Assembly (NCBI GenBank): GCA_041390365.1
Contig: JAWKQB010000001.1
Coordinates: 930,001 to 994,000, forward strand
Length of the DNA stretch: 64,000 nt
Origin: Syntrophotaleaceae bacterium
GTDB lineage: Bacteria; Desulfobacterota; Desulfuromonadia; Desulfuromonadales; Syntrophotaleaceae
Direction: 5' to 3'
The translations under genes and the position numbers were made by a program. Below, in pieces: positions 6,932 through 14,310 of the stretch. The stretch's first letter is position 1. Every line of letters starts with the position of its first letter. The notes beneath the pieces are model-generated. The model was not told the origin of the DNA and did no database searches. It saw nothing but the letters and a program-made list of their open reading frames with translations.

Positions 6932-7905
6932 GGGGGTCGGACCAAGCTAAGAGTCTGAAATAATGCAAAAATTTCTAAAAATACCCCTTCAAAACCCACC
7001 TATAGGCCGATTTTGGGGGGCAAAATCAGGGATATAGTTTTTCCAGCGGAAATTATTCATGGTATGGCAAATGGGAGGGCGCCATGGCAAGAGCCAATCG
7101 GCATCGCATTCCGGGCTGCATCTGGCACATTACCCACCGCTGCCATAAGAAAGAATTTTTACTGAAATTTGCCCATGACCGACATCGTTTTGTCGCCTGG
7201 TTGCGCGAAGCTCGCAACCGCTTCTCCCTGCAAATTTTGAACTACACCGTTACCTCCAATCATGTTCATCTGCTGGTGAAAGACAATGTCGAGGCCAGTT
7301 CCATACCGCCAGCCATTCAACTGGTAGCGGGCCGGGTCGGCCAGGAATACAACCAGCGAAAGCGTCGCAAAGGAGCTTTCTGGGAAGATCGCTACCATGC
7401 CACCGCCATAGAATCCGGCGAACATCTGCGCCGCTGCCTTGTCTATATCGATTTGAACATGGTACGGGCAGGAGTCGTGAATCATCCAACAGAATGGGCT
7501 TATGGCGGATATCACGAGATCCAGGGAAATCGCCGTCGCAACACCCTGCTTGCTTTGGACGCTCTTGCGGAAGCTACCGAGACCGATGGTCCATGTGCGT
7601 TGGCAAAAGCTCACCGGGAATGGGTCGAGGAAATATTGGCCTCGGACAAAGGCAGACGGGAAGAGATTTGGACAAAGAGTGTCGCGGTCGGCAGCAAGCA
7701 GTTCGTTCAAAAGATCCAGGAAAACCTCGGAGCGAGAGGGGCAGGGAGAAGTGTGATGGCAAACGGCGATGCCTATATGCTTCGGGAATCGACGGAAACC
7801 TATAAGGCTGATTTTGACCCCGAAAATCGAGTTATAGCACCAAATAATTACTATTTTTGGAATGATTTCTTTTGAATATCAGAGGGTTGGCTTGGTCCGA
7901 CCCCC
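6932..7905 (+). mobile_element. RAYT element copy 1, with 16-bp perfect inverted ends
   Basis: GGGGGTCGGACCAAGC (6932-6947) is the exact reverse complement of GCTTGGTCCGACCCCC (7890-7905). They bracket one intact Y1 transposase gene. A hairpin GATTTTG/CAAAATC (7009-7027) precedes the gene and is shared with copy 2. No flanking target duplication is seen, as expected for HUH/Y1 elements. Element limits rest on the shared region between the two copies. Confidence 0.75.
7084..7875 (+). CDS. REP-associated tyrosine transposase (Y1/HUH family)
   Basis: 263 residues starting MARANRHRIPGCIWHITHR. It has the Y1 transposase HUH motif (SNHVHLLVKD, about residues 58-67) and the catalytic-Tyr segment typical of RAYTs (LVYIDLNMVRAGVV, about 119-132), plus GAFWEDRYHA. 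RAYTs cut single-stranded DNA at REP-like hairpins. The C-terminal 100 residues are less conserved. A second, broken copy lies at 9010. It appears intact, within an integron array. Confidence 0.9.
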   Translation: MARANRHRIPGCIWHITHRCHKKEFLLKFAHDRHRFVAWLREARNRFSLQILNYTVTSNHVHLLVKDNVEASSIPPAIQLVAGRVGQEYNQRKRRKGAFWEDRYHATAIESGEHLRRCLVYIDLNMVRAGVVNHPTEWAYGGYHEIQGNRRRNTLLALDALAEATETDGPCALAKAHREWVEEILASDKGRREEIWTKSVAVGSKQFVQKIQENLGARGAGRSVMANGDAYMLRESTETYKADFDPENRVIAPNNYYFWNDFF

Positions 7906-8167
7906 AGGCCTTAAAGGGATCATCGAACCGGTCTTCGGCCACCTGCGGGAGACGCTCGGCTTGAGACGATTTTCCCTGCGCGGCAAGGTCAAGGTCGATG
8001 CCCAATGGAAGCTGATGACCATGCTGCACAACATGACCAAGATTCACCGTTATGGCTGGTCTTTGAAAAAGGAAGGGGCGAAAGGCGAGAAAAAGGCGGT
8101 AATTGGGGGCCAATCCGAACGAAGAAGAGGGAAAAAACAACTAACTACGGGGCCTCGGCACTTTTGA
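7906..8167 (+). pseudogene. C-terminal remnant of an IS1182/IS4-type DDE transposase
   Basis: Directly after the RAYT right end the frame reads LKGIIEPVFGHLRETLGLRRF and RGKVKVDAQWKLMTMLHNM. This is the conserved C-terminal block (catalytic Glu in EPVFG) of IS1182-like DDE transposases. Everything N-terminal, including the two Asp residues, is missing, and the left flank of the RAYT element does not contain it. The tail after about 8080 is Lys/Arg-rich. It is a dead fragment. Confidence 0.75.
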
Positions 8168-8299
8168 AGTCCTCCAAAGGAAAAAGAGTTAAAAGAAAAC
8201 AACTGATGGAGATTGGTTTTCGTCAGGTGGGTATTTCTACAGCCTCGTTGTGCTACACTTCCGTTACTCTACACATTACGTTATTAAAAGGAGGCCACA

Positions 8300-8809
8300 A
8301 TGAAGGTAAATAAAGCACGGTCATGGGTATTTTTTATTATTTTGTTCCTTAATATTTTAAATTTATATGGTTGTGCAACAGTACCAAAAGGAGATGCCTT
8401 TAGACCAATGAATGATGTCGGAGATGAAGAGTCTATTATCTATATATACTGGCCTGGTAAATCTAACGGGACAGATTTTACAATTATTGCTGACAAAGCA
8501 CCGATTGGGAAATTAGTAGCTGGAAGCTATATACCGTTCAGATCGTCAAAGCAGAGTATTCTTCTAGAAGCAAAGCTAAACTTTGGTTTTATGAAAGCAG
8601 GCCTGCTAGATGTTGCACAAGCAAAGACCACGCAATTGAGCATTAACTTGACTCACGATGCAAAGCCAATCTATGTACGATGTTCGCCATATAGCGATAC
8701 CAGTGGTTGGAATTTTTCTATGCCAGGTCTTATTAACCAACTGCGACTTATTGAAATCAATTCGTATAGTGGGGAATCAGAAATTCAGAATTGCCGTTTG
8801 CTCCAATAA
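8300..8809 (+). CDS. Lipoprotein with DUF2846-like domain
   Basis: 169 residues, AT-rich, with AAAAGGAGG before the ATG. The N-terminal signal ends in a lipobox (LYGC, Cys about residue 26). The segment IYIYWPGKSNGTDFTIIADK followed by GKLVAGSYIPF matches the DUF2846 pattern (tyrosine-rich strand, ligand-like loop, GxY turn) found in small Gram-negative lipoproteins of unknown role. It lies between a transposase remnant and the second RAYT copy, so its cassette ends cannot be seen; its composition matches the other cassette genes. Confidence 0.75.
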   Translation: MKVNKARSWVFFIILFLNILNLYGCATVPKGDAFRPMNDVGDEESIIYIYWPGKSNGTDFTIIADKAPIGKLVAGSYIPFRSSKQSILLEAKLNFGFMKAGLLDVAQAKTTQLSINLTHDAKPIYVRCSPYSDTSGWNFSMPGLINQLRLIEINSYSGESEIQNCRLLQ

Positions 8810-8857
8810 TAGCCATACTGCTCGTAATGTTATTATAACAGGGCTCCGGGGGGGCTC

Positions 8858-9695
8858 CGGGTGTCGGACCAAATGAACTCATTGGAATTACGCAACTTTT
8901 TGTAAAAATAGCCCCTCAAAAACCACCTATGGGCCGATTTTGGGGGACAAAATCAGGGTTATAGTTTTTTTCGGGTGAGATTTCCCCTGCTTGGCACAGG
9001 GAGGGAACCATGGCAAGAGCCAATCGGCATCGCATTCCGGGCTGTATCTGGCACATTACCCACCGCTGCCACAAAAAAGAATTTTTACTGAAATTCGCTC
9101 ATGACCGGCATCGTTTTGTAGCCTGGTTGCGCGAAGCTCGCAACCGGTTTTCCTTGCAAATCTTGAACTACACGGTTACCTCCAATCATGTCCATCTGCT
9201 GGTGAAAGACAATGACGAGGCCAATTCCATACCACCAGCCATTCAACTGGTAGCGGGCCGGGTCGGCTAGGAATACAACCAGCGAAAGCGTCGCAAAGGA
9301 GCTTTCTGGGAAGATCGATACCATGCGTCGCACCACCCTGCTTGCTTTGGACGCTCTTGCGGAAGCCATCGAGACCGATGGTCCATGTGCGTTGGCAAAA
9401 GCTCACCGGGAATGGGTCGAGGAAATATTGGCCTCGGACAAAAGCAGACGAGAAGAGATTTGGACAAAGAGTGTCGCGGTCGGTAGCAAGCGGTTCGTTC
9501 AAAAGATTCAGGAAAACCTCGGAGCGCGAGGGATAGGGAGAAGTGTGGGGGCAAGCGGCGTGCCTCTATGCTTCGGGAATCGCCGGAAACCTAAAAGGGC
9601 GGTTTTAACCCCGAAAATCGAGCTATAGCACCAAATAACTGCTTTTTTTGAAGAGATTTCTATTAAATATCGAATAGTTAGGTTTGTCCGACCCC
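8858..9695 (+). mobile_element. RAYT element copy 2, degenerate
   Basis: Left end GGTGTCGGACCAAA (near 8860) and right end TTTGTCCGACCCC (9683-9695) are decayed forms of copy 1's inverted ends. The hairpin upstream of the gene (GATTTTGGGGGACAAAATC) is kept. The sequence is close to copy 1 over most of its length. Confidence 0.75.
9010..9628 (+). pseudogene. Broken RAYT transposase (copy 2)
   Basis: The first 86 codons match copy 1 almost exactly and include the HUH motif. A CAG-to-TAG change at 9268-9270 then stops the frame. Downstream, 134 bp equivalent to 7401-7534 of copy 1 are deleted, removing the catalytic-Tyr segment and shifting the frame. The C-terminal part (GPCALAKAHREWVEEILASD) remains in another frame. 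It cannot make an active enzyme, though a truncated protein could still bind DNA. Confidence 0.9.
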
Positions 9696-9745
9696 AGGAC
9701 TGGGCTTAGGCTTGTTCGGCAGCAGGCAAAAATGGGACACAGCAA

Positions 9746-10381
9746 ATGAAATTAATCAACACACAATCTGTCAGCATTCCAATTACACAATTATCTCAGT
9801 ATAGCAGGTCTACCAATGGCAACCTTTATGGTTCAGGCCACATGGCAATTATCCTTTCCAACATGGATACCAATGATAAAAGTGAATGGGATGCCATTAT
9901 TAGTGACCTAATTTCGGACGAATATATGATCCTTACATATGATTATTTTCAGCATATGGACGATCAATCGAGAACTCTTGAAGATGCTGTTTCATTTATT
10001 TGTGATGCAGGTGCGAAGAAAATTATCCTTATTGGAGCAAGCAGGGGTGGGGTCGCATCCATAAAAGTCGCAGCTCGACATATGAACAACAGTTGTATTG
10101 TTGGCGTCGTGGCTTTTTCAGCTCCTATCGAATATGAAGGAACTGTCTTTTTCAACAAGGATGAATTGAGCAGGATTAAAATTCCTAAGCTCTTGATAAA
10201 TTCGGAAAATGATGATGGAGCAAACGATACTCGTAAGATGTTCGAACTATTTGAAAATCCAAAAGAATTGCTAATCTACCCAGGGGATGCCCACGGGACA
10301 GAGCTATTTGACAAGGAACGAGAATCGATAGTCAAAAAGCTACTGGATTTCACAGGGGCAGCATTTGGAGTATGCGATTAA
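9746..10381 (+). CDS. Cassette 7: alpha/beta hydrolase
   Basis: 211 residues. The nucleophile elbow GASRGG places the catalytic Ser at 99. The Asp is probably in SENDDGAND (156-157) and the His in GDAHGTELF (H183), the order and spacing of alpha/beta hydrolases such as dienelactone hydrolase or small esterases. No signal peptide. The substrate cannot be told. The cassette begins at 9715 (GTTCGGCA, core 9714-9720), and its R'' core TGCCGAA (10390) is complementary to that start, so this is a true cassette although its left neighbour is disrupted by mobile elements. Confidence 0.8.
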   Translation: MKLINTQSVSIPITQLSQYSRSTNGNLYGSGHMAIILSNMDTNDKSEWDAIISDLISDEYMILTYDYFQHMDDQSRTLEDAVSFICDAGAKKIILIGASRGGVASIKVAARHMNNSCIVGVVAFSAPIEYEGTVFFNKDELSRIKIPKLLINSENDDGANDTRKMFELFENPKELLIYPGDAHGTELFDKERESIVKKLLDFTGAAFGVCD

Positions 10382-10389
10382 ATCAATGA

Positions 10390-10455
10390 TTGCCGAAATA
10401 TCGTGCCAGGGGACGGCGAAGAGCGTGCCGCCACCCCTGACACGTGGCGTTACAC
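10390..10455 (+). other. attC site of cassette 7
   Basis: R'' TGCCGAAA (10390-10397) complements the cassette start TTCGGCA, with AAA in place of the usual AAC. R' is GTTACAC (10449-10455). Arms GTGCCAGGGG and CCCCTGACAC pair. Confidence 0.75.
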
Positions 10456-10469
10456 GCATCGGGGGCGCT

Positions 10470-11033
10470 ATGTTGAAACGACTACTGCTACTTTGTCTTA
10501 TTTGTAGTCCTGCCGCTGCCTGGTCGCTCTACAAACCAATGCGCGTCATCGCACCGCAGTGGGTGGAGGGTATCTCTTGTGTCGATGCTTTCATCTGCAT
10601 CGACGATGTGTCGCGCTACCCAGAGGCATTGGAGTTGTACAAAAGCGCCCTTCACTTCGTTTCGACGACAGTTGGCTCATTCCACGAAAACCCGCGCGTT
10701 ACCTTCTGTACTACAGAGGTTTGTTTTCAGTCATTTGGGTTCACCAAGGCATCCGCAAGCACCGTTGGTAAATCTGGAATAGTCGTCAGCCCGAGGGGAT
10801 GGACACTTTATTACCTCCGCCACGAAATGATTCACCACCTACAGGCAGAGCGGCTTGGTGTTCTCACACAATTGCTTGGTCCGGTGTGGTTCATCGAAGG
10901 CATGGCATACTCCCTCAGCGACGACCCACGCCAGCCAATGGCAGAACCGTGGCGGCAACATCGGGCCGATTTTGAGGCTTGGTACGAGAAAGTGGGGAAA
11001 GAAGGTTTGTGGGATGAGGCACGGAAGCTGTGA
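10470..11033 (+). CDS. Cassette 8: secreted HExxH metallopeptidase-like protein
   Basis: 187 residues from the ATG at 10470. A signal peptide (MLKRLLLLCLICSPAAA) is followed by a region with four Cys and then HEMIH (118-122) with a downstream Glu in WFIEGMAYS (E143). This is the gluzincin arrangement HExxH...WxxEGxA, giving three zinc ligands and a catalytic Glu. A small periplasmic or secreted zinc peptidase is the simplest reading; the substrate is unknown. An upstream in-frame start at 10365 overlaps the previous gene and the attC and is rejected. Confidence 0.75.
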   Translation: MLKRLLLLCLICSPAAAWSLYKPMRVIAPQWVEGISCVDAFICIDDVSRYPEALELYKSALHFVSTTVGSFHENPRVTFCTTEVCFQSFGFTKASASTVGKSGIVVSPRGWTLYYLRHEMIHHLQAERLGVLTQLLGPVWFIEGMAYSLSDDPRQPMAEPWRQHRADFEAWYEKVGKEGLWDEARKL

Positions 11034-11035
11034 AC

Positions 11036-11103
11036 GCGCATAACACATCGCTCCAGCCGACCTCGGCGCTGACGCGCCTCCTCGGCTGAGCTTGGCGTTA
11101 GAG
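11036..11103 (+). other. attC site of cassette 8
   Basis: R'' about GCATAAC (11037-11043), R' GTTAGAG (11097-11103). Arms CCAGCCGA and TCGGCTGAG pair. R'' fits its cassette start (TTACACG) less well than the others do. Confidence 0.7.
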
Positions 11104-11118
11104 CCTACGCGGAAGGGG

Positions 11119-11505
11119 TTATAACGGTTTGGCGGTGGTGGGAAAGTCTTTGAGGATTTGCTTGTCCATGGTGATCAACGGCACGTTCAGGCTTTGTGCC
11201 AAGGCCACGAATTCGCAGTCGTAAGCCGATCACTTGCTTTGCTGCACCAGTTGCAAGATGTCAAGAGAATTGACCATATACTCGCTTTCGTGAAGCAGCG
11301 ATTCTGCTTCGGCCTGAATGGCCACGGCCTGGTTCAATGTCAACAGCTTCTTGCGTAGATACAACGCCAAGACATTGCGAAACTCACTGCGCCAAAGAGT
11401 TGGAACCATCCATTCCGGGTCGTTTTGCAAAAGATCTTCGGCCTTTGCAGTGTAGTCCGTAGGCAGATACAGGTAGGCCAGGACATTGGTATCAACGACA
11501 ATCAT
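11119..11505 (-). pseudogene. Cassette 9: PIN-domain toxin (VapC-like) with in-frame TGA
   Basis: The frame starts at 11505 (MIVVDTNVLAYLYLP, first PIN Asp at residue 5; Glu in TLWRSEF), reads SLDILQLVQQSK, then meets TGA at 11232-11230. After that it continues in the same frame with SAYDCEFVALAQSLNVPLIT and a normal VapC ending at 11119. The TGA sits where this family usually has Cys (CSAYDCEF). The 91-residue product would lack the later catalytic Asp residues and should be inactive. Selenocysteine insertion is conceivable but no clear SECIS hairpin follows. It overlaps the antitoxin gene by four bases (ATGA). Confidence 0.85.
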
Positions 11506-11744
11506 GGCCGCCCCTGATCGATGGCATCTTCGATGTCGGCCGGCGTCACTTTTCCGGCGGGGACCTGCTGTCGCAAACTCCGTGCTCGCTGCAGCCGCTC
11601 CGCTGGGGTAACCCTGAGCGGGTTCAGCACCGTCTCAAGACAATGAATAAGTTCGCTATTGAGACTTCGGCGGTGAGCGTGGGCGGCGTCTTTCAGTTTT
11701 TGGTAGAGTTCGTCCGGCATATTTTTTATGGTCAGCGCGGGCAT
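11502..11744 (-). CDS. Cassette 9: RHH-type antitoxin (FitA/VapB-like)
   Basis: 80 residues from the ATG at 11744 (MPALTIKNMPDELYQKLKDAAHAHRRS), with GGAGG just upstream. This is a classic ribbon-helix-helix N-terminus: a beta strand, then helix KLKDAAHAHRRSLNSELIHCLE. Such antitoxins bind their own promoter and neutralise a PIN ribonuclease encoded next door, here in a four-base overlap. The pair is reversed relative to the array, usual for toxin-antitoxin cassettes, which carry their own promoter. With the toxin interrupted, the antitoxin may now be free of its duty. Confidence 0.85.
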   Translation of the reverse strand: MPALTIKNMPDELYQKLKDAAHAHRRSLNSELIHCLETVLNPLRVTPAERLQRARSLRQQVPAGKVTPADIEDAIDQGRP

Positions 11745-11801
11745 GGGCACCTCCTTTTTTGGTTTCATTATGGTTTCTCTTTGGTGCCAAGTCAAGCATA
11801 G

Positions 11802-11883
11802 GCTCTAACCAAGCTCTTCCAATGGATCGCAAAAACCGCGTCGGCGGAAAGGCTCTTAATGACCCTTCCAATTACTGTTTGGC
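11802..11883 (+). other. attC site of cassette 9
   Basis: R'' GCTCTAAC (11802-11809) is the exact complement of the cassette start TTAGAGC (11098). R' is GTTTGGC (11877-11883). Confidence 0.85.
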
Positions 11884-11906
11884 GGGGCGTGAATGGAGGT
11901 TAAATC

Positions 11907-12248
11907 ATGGAAACAAACATAGCGATTGCAACGATCAACATTTTTTGTGGCATTCTATTCATTGCTATAAGCGTCCCGTTAATGAATAGAAAAATCAAAA
12001 TGAATAACCTATATGGATTTCGGATATCGAAAGCATTTGAGTCAGAAAAAAATTGGTTTGATATTAACGAATACGGAGCAAAACAGCTTATAATTTGGTC
12101 TCTCCCTATTATTGTGATCGGTATTATTTGTTTTTTTATACCCACCGACGAACATCCGGCTTTTCCTGCTGTTTTGGGGGCAGGCCCCGCCACTGTTTTC
12201 TCATTCATTGCAATTGTAAAAACAGCAAGATATGCGAAAAATTTATAA
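11907..12248 (+). CDS. Cassette 10: SdpI-family membrane protein
   Basis: 113 residues with GGAGG before the ATG. Three hydrophobic segments (about 5-25, 62-82, 88-105). The signature GFRISKAFESEKNWFDINEYGAK matches the SdpI family, named for the Bacillus immunity protein against the SdpC toxin. Immunity function in this organism is not established. AT-rich. Its cassette starts at 11878 (TTTGGCGG); no matching CCGCCAAAC R'' core was found downstream. Confidence 0.8.
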   Translation: METNIAIATINIFCGILFIAISVPLMNRKIKMNNLYGFRISKAFESEKNWFDINEYGAKQLIIWSLPIIVIGIICFFIPTDEHPAFPAVLGAGPATVFSFIAIVKTARYAKNL

Positions 12249-12269
12249 AACAAATTGGAAATACCGAAC

Positions 12270-12405
12270 ATGGAGAAACGTAAGAAGGAATGGTTTGACG
12301 ATGACTCGTTCTGGCAGGACGTTCACAGCGTTTTGCGTTCACGCCCGACTCGAAAAGATCCTGGCGCTAGAGAAGCCTGCCGGCAAAGCCGCCCTCGATC
12401 TCTGT
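12270..12405 (+). pseudogene. Remnant of a SAM-dependent methyltransferase
   Basis: ATG at 12270 starts MEKRKKEWFDDDSFWQDVH, a typical N-terminus of small class I methyltransferases. After a frameshift the neighbouring frame reads RLEKILALEKPAGKAALDLC, the segment just before the glycine-rich SAM motif of the same family, and then homology ends. Only about 45 codons survive. Confidence 0.6.
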
Positions 12406-12440
12406 TCCCCACTACTGACAATCCATAGGAGATTCGTTGA

Positions 12441-13058
12441 ATGTTGAACCTTGAATTTCTCATCACCTCATTTGTAGTGGTCCTTATCCCTGGCACTGGG
12501 GTAATTTTCACCATATCCACTGGCCTTACCCAGGGTCGAAAGGCTGCCGTGTTCGCGGCTATTGGTTGCACGTCGGGCATTCTCCCCCACCTAATGGCTA
12601 CAGTGCTGGGTCTGGCTGCTCTCATGCACACCAGCGCACTCGCTTTTCAGACCCTGAAGTACGCAGGCATTGCCTATTTGTTCTATATTGCATTCGCCAC
12701 CTGGCGAGACAAATCAACTTTGGCCATTGAAGAAAAGCCCTTTGCAAGCACGGCTACTGGTCTTATCTTGAAGGCTTTTTTGCTAAACATTCTCAACCCG
12801 AAACTGACTATCTTCTTTTTAGCTTTTCTCCCACAATTTGTTCAAACCCAGGGATCGATGAAACCGATCTTCCAGCTTATCCTGATGAGCACGGTTTTTA
12901 TGGCCATGACGTTTGTTGTGTTCGTGAGCTATGGTTTTCTTGCACATGCTTTCCGTAAAAGAGTCATAGATTCGCCGCGAATCCAAACCTGGCTTCGCCG
13001 CAGCTTCGCAGCGGCCTTTGTTGGCCTAGCGGCAGAACTCTCATTCGCCGATAAATGA
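12441..13058 (+). CDS. LysE/RhtB-family amino-acid exporter
   Basis: 205 residues, AGGAG before the ATG. About six membrane helices and the family signature near the N-terminus (VVLIPGTGVIFTISTGLTQGRKAAVFAAIG) followed by NILNPKLTIFFLAFLPQF in the middle, where LysE-type proteins have the N-P-K motif. LysE/RhtB proteins export amino acids such as threonine, homoserine or lysine by proton exchange. It probably arrived as a cassette, but the boundaries are worn: only a GCCCAAC-like core at 13062 remains downstream. Confidence 0.88.
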   Translation: MLNLEFLITSFVVVLIPGTGVIFTISTGLTQGRKAAVFAAIGCTSGILPHLMATVLGLAALMHTSALAFQTLKYAGIAYLFYIAFATWRDKSTLAIEEKPFASTATGLILKAFLLNILNPKLTIFFLAFLPQFVQTQGSMKPIFQLILMSTVFMAMTFVVFVSYGFLAHAFRKRVIDSPRIQTWLRRSFAAAFVGLAAELSFADK

Positions 13059-13162
13059 AGCCCAACCCTCTGATTAACCTGTTTGGTGGCATAGGGAGGA
13101 TTTTCGTAACTGATTGTGCCAAATCGTAACAGGAAAGCAATCTAAAAATAGGAATAACAATT

Positions 13163-13516
13163 ATGAAAAAACTATTTTATCTATTTCTTATCGGAATATG
13201 CGTCGCTTATTATTATCCGGCAAAGCCGAACTCCACTCTTTATAAGCTGCAAACTCGTATTAAATCAGCAGGTAGAAGTGAGGCTGATTATCGTGAAGAG
13301 CTTAGCTACAAGAGGGCGGAGTTGGCTGCTTATGAAAAGGCAATCGCAGATATCACGGCCAAGATTGAAGGTGTTGTTGCCAATGGCCCTATCTGCCCTA
13401 TATCCGGTGAGAGGGCCATTACGACAGTGACTGATGATCCAAGAGACGATTTGCGGGCCAAATGCGAAGCGTTAAGAGAAGAGATCCGTGAATTGGAAGA
13501 CAACATTGAGGAGTAA
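13163..13516 (+). CDS. Cassette gene: small membrane-anchored coiled-coil protein
   Basis: 117 residues: a hydrophobic N-terminal anchor (KKLFYLFLIGICVAYYY) followed by two charged helical stretches likely to form a coiled coil (residues 40-70 and 95-117, the latter rich in Glu/Arg), with a loop containing two Cys (PICPISGE; KCEAL). AGGAA before the ATG. Family not recognised. An attC follows directly. Confidence 0.65.
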   Translation: MKKLFYLFLIGICVAYYYPAKPNSTLYKLQTRIKSAGRSEADYREELSYKRAELAAYEKAIADITAKIEGVVANGPICPISGERAITTVTDDPRDDLRAKCEALREEIRELEDNIEE

Positions 13517-13528
13517 GAGGCTTTACGG

Positions 13529-13594
13529 GTGCTAACAAAAGTGTTGACGGGAGCGACTAGCGCCTGGCGGTTCCCTTAGAAATCACTGTTGGGC
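13529..13594 (+). other. attC site after the coiled-coil gene
   Basis: R'' GTGCTAAC (13529-13536) and R' GTTGGGC (13588-13594) are well formed, and inner arms AAGTG and CACT pair. A start TTAGCAC expected for this cassette is not found upstream, so its left end is lost. Confidence 0.7.
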
Positions 13595-13655
13595 GAGCCA
13601 TTTCGTCGCGTCCGTTTACCCAAAAAGTTATATCTTTCCAAAAGAGGGCAAGTTT

Positions 13656-14246
13656 TTGAAACAGCATATCGAGTACAGCCTACGAGAGGCAGTGATGGCT
13701 CTCGACGATCTACTTGCAAATGAGAGTGCATTAGAAGCAGTCGAGTCCGCAGGCCGTTTGCTCATCGAAACATTCGAGCGCCGAGGGAGAGTTTTCTCAT
13801 GTGGCAATGGTGGATCCATGTGCGATGCCATGCACTTTGCAGAAGAGCTCACTGGCCGCTATCGCAAGGATCGAGCACCTCTATCGGCCTCAGCCATAAG
13901 CGATCCAGGGCATTTGAGCTGTGTGGGCAATGATCTTGGGTATGAGCAGGTTTTCTCCCGCTATTTGGAGGCGCACGGTCGTCCGGGGGATTGCCTGGTG
14001 GCTCTGAGCACGAGCGGGTCGAGCAAGAACGTACTACAGGCAGCGGAGGTGGCGCGGTCCATAGGAGTGCAGGTCATCGGTCTTACAGGCTGTCGAGAAG
14101 CGGCGCTTGCACCGTTCTGTAAAGTTCACATTTGCACCCCGGCGGGGCAGTTTGCCGACCGTGTTCAAGAACTGCACATCAAGGTTTTACACATCCTTAT
14201 CGAGATTGTGGAACGTTCTCTCTTTCCTGAAAACTACGGCGAATAA
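13656..14246 (+). CDS. gmhA: Phosphoheptose isomerase GmhA
   Basis: 196 residues, TTG start with GAGGG ahead; the protein begins MKQHIEYSLREA like other GmhA proteins. Isomerises sedoheptulose 7-phosphate to D-glycero-D-manno-heptose 7-phosphate, the first step to ADP- or GDP-heptose for LPS core or other glycans. The SIS-domain phosphate loop SCGNGGS (48-54), the active-site Glu in HFAEELTGRYR (about 64), STSGSS and QELHIKVLH near the end are all present. The usual GGSAAD is changed to GGSMCD. It lies in a cassette that starts at 13589, unusual for a core-sugar enzyme; a HAD phosphatase-like gene follows. Confidence 0.9.
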   Translation: MKQHIEYSLREAVMALDDLLANESALEAVESAGRLLIETFERRGRVFSCGNGGSMCDAMHFAEELTGRYRKDRAPLSASAISDPGHLSCVGNDLGYEQVFSRYLEAHGRPGDCLVALSTSGSSKNVLQAAEVARSIGVQVIGLTGCREAALAPFCKVHICTPAGQFADRVQELHIKVLHILIEIVERSLFPENYGE

Positions 14247-14302
14247 CACGGCAGAGAGCAGGAGCGCCTAAAGCCGCGCGACTTTCATGCCTGACGTTGG
14301 CA
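14240..14302 (+). other. Possible attC site after gmhA
   Basis: R' GTTGGCA at 14296-14302 fits. R'' is unclear (GAATAAC at 14241, or GCCTAAA at 14266), and neither matches the cassette start TTGGGC. Arms GGCA/TGCC pair. Low confidence. Confidence 0.4.
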
Positions 14303-14310
14303 GGTACGCA

